Under the pieces are notes generated by a model. That model was not told where the DNA came from. It saw only the letters and a list, made by a program, of their open reading frames with translations, and did no database searches. A stretch of DNA of 21,688 nt from Psilocybe azurescens (lineage: Eukaryota > Basidiomycota > Agaricomycetes > Agaricales > Agrocybaceae), in assembly GCA_023853785.1 (NCBI GenBank), contig JAJIRX010000845.1, positions 1 to 21,688 on the forward strand, read 5' to 3'. Made by a program: the position numbers and the translations under genes. The stretch's first letter is position 1; every line of letters starts with the position of its first letter. Shown one piece after another: positions 20,729 to 21,688 of this stretch.

Positions 20729-21211
20729 ATTGGGGTGGTGCGTCGTAGAGTCGATACACCATGATGCATGATTTTTTATCCTTCGTAGGAAAAATCCTGA
20801 ATGTGATATAATGGCCACCCATTCCACAAGATTGCTGTGTCTTGGTGTCGGTGACGTCGTTTCGAAAAATAGTAACTCCTGGGATCTTTTAGGAAAACTT
20901 GTTGACGGCCTCGAGGCTAATCAAAGGGCCTATCAATTTTTTTATCGTGGATGTGGAGTCTTCAGTTTCCAAGATGTCGCACGCTGATACTTCGTATAAT
21001 TGTAACCAAAGGTGGTGGTCTTCTAAGTTGCAATCGCGTCCCAAAGCGCTTTGGAAACCATCCGGGTGTCCGGTCCGGCAATACAAGACGCGTCCACTGC
21101 GTGTTCCGGCTCCGACTCTGTTAACCAACGCCCGTGTTGCTCCCGACCACACTCCAATTATCAGCCTGCAGCTGGCTGTATATACCCCAGAGTATATTGT
21201 TCTATCTGCGC
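20729..21211. other. Divergent intergenic region, likely shared promoter
   Basis: The 483 bases separate the glucanase start (minus) from the last gene (plus). Both strands are open for about 116 codons (20889-21249), but neither frame shows motifs or splice sites. GGCTGTATATACC near 21173-21187 is a TATA candidate for the plus-strand gene. Confidence 0.45.
21178..21187 (+). promoter_or_regulatory. TATA-box candidate for the last gene
   Basis: TGTATATACC lies 25-34 bp upstream of the ATG at 21212. This is close, so the leader would be very short, or translation starts at a later ATG such as 21278. Confidence 0.35.
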
Positions 21212-21688
21212 ATGATGGGCCATTTCCAGCTACGTTCAATTGGTCTTAGAATATCTACACGCCTTCGCGCAGTTTCGATGCCTCGTCTCAGCGGCCAACC
21301 TGGTGCCATTTCAATTTTCAGAAATGCCAACGCAAATCCATCTCGGCTACATCTACAGACAGCCTCCGGAGTTCTTCAAGTTTGCTCCATATCTCCCTAT
21401 TCCAATGTCGACATTTGACACAAGAGGGTCTACAGGGCAGAAGACGACACTTTCATTCTGAGCCAACTCTCAACCCCGACACCGAAGCAGATTCAAAGAC
21501 CGTTTTGGCCTGGCTTCGAGCTACCGACGAGGGGGTCATATGTCCAAAACTCGTTGTACCCGACAAAATACCTTACAAGAAGTATATGGGAAAGTACTCT
21601 ACGGCTCTGATAACAAAATCAGAAACCGAGCGATATTTACGTCCGCTGTTCTATCGCGGGTGGAATATCAGAACGATGGAAATGGATG
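21212..21688 (+). CDS. Putative mitochondrial pterin-4a-carbinolamine dehydratase-like protein, 5' part
   Basis: The product opens with a leader rich in Arg and Ser and free of acidic residues (MMGHFQLRSIGLRISTRLR), as in mitochondrial presequences. After RRRHFHSEPTLNPDTEADS comes a more conserved block: WLRATDEGVICPKLV, DKIPYKKYMGKYST and ETERYLRPLFYRGWNI. The pattern of a short acidic helix followed by YL-PL--RGW resembles the start of fungal pterin carbinolamine dehydratases. These recycle the tetrahydropterin cofactor and can act as dimerisation cofactors. The catalytic part lies past the window edge, so the assignment is tentative. The frame is open from 21212 to a TGA at 21416-21418. 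One added T in TTT (21415-21417) joins it to the downstream frame, another one-base homopolymer shortfall. The start could instead be 21215 or 21278. Confidence 0.45.

Noticed and set aside
1..21688. CRISPR arrays, tRNA or rRNA genes
   Set aside because: No regularly spaced repeats, cloverleaf-like segments or rRNA-like sequence were noticed by eye, and the gene content is eukaryotic. A tRNAscan run would be decisive for tRNAs.

Overview
The window looks like nuclear DNA of a mushroom-forming fungus (Basidiomycota, probably Agaricomycetes). Its genes are cut into many short exons by 44-78 bp GT-AG introns with CTNA-type branch sites. The families are those found in agaric genomes: a DUF6532-type protein, an agaric-style F-box protein, a microsomal P450, a secreted subtilase with a PA insert and a GH128 glucanase. 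All calls come from reading motifs and splice junctions by eye; no database search was possible.

Layout: 1-1598 is a nearly complete Tc1-type DNA transposon with ~205 bp terminal inverted repeats and a broken minus-strand transposase. 1599-3245 holds eroded coding-like fragments and a tandem ~125 bp duplication. 3246-6339 (+) is a 12-exon DUF6532-like gene with a glutamine-rich repeat region. 6340-9503 is gene-poor, with a TATA-led spliced-looking unit at 7.68-8.35 kb, short direct repeats and a 29-bp relic of the protease 3' end. 9504-10770 (-) is an F-box gene. 11483-13915 (-) is a 17-exon cytochrome P450. 14534-18315 (-) is a 20-exon S8 protease. 19606-20728 (-) is a 5-exon GH128 glucanase. 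21212 to the end (+) is the start of a gene resembling pterin-4a-carbinolamine dehydratase with a mitochondrial-type leader.

The protease and glucanase both have secretion signals and are probably extracellular; the P450 has an N-terminal membrane anchor. Nothing shows that the genes form one pathway or a biosynthetic cluster.

The most important observation concerns the sequence itself. The P450 and the protease can be modelled exon by exon into full-length proteins (505 and 897 residues) only if single bases are missing at three and two places. All five places are runs of four or five identical bases, always one base short. Similar one-base shortfalls occur in the last gene, the F-box gene and the DUF6532 gene. 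This points to homopolymer under-calling in the assembly rather than to five decaying genes. I saw no convincing new biological system; the noteworthy items are a 9-nt micro-exon, a GC-AG intron, the palindromic transposon ends and the protease relic.
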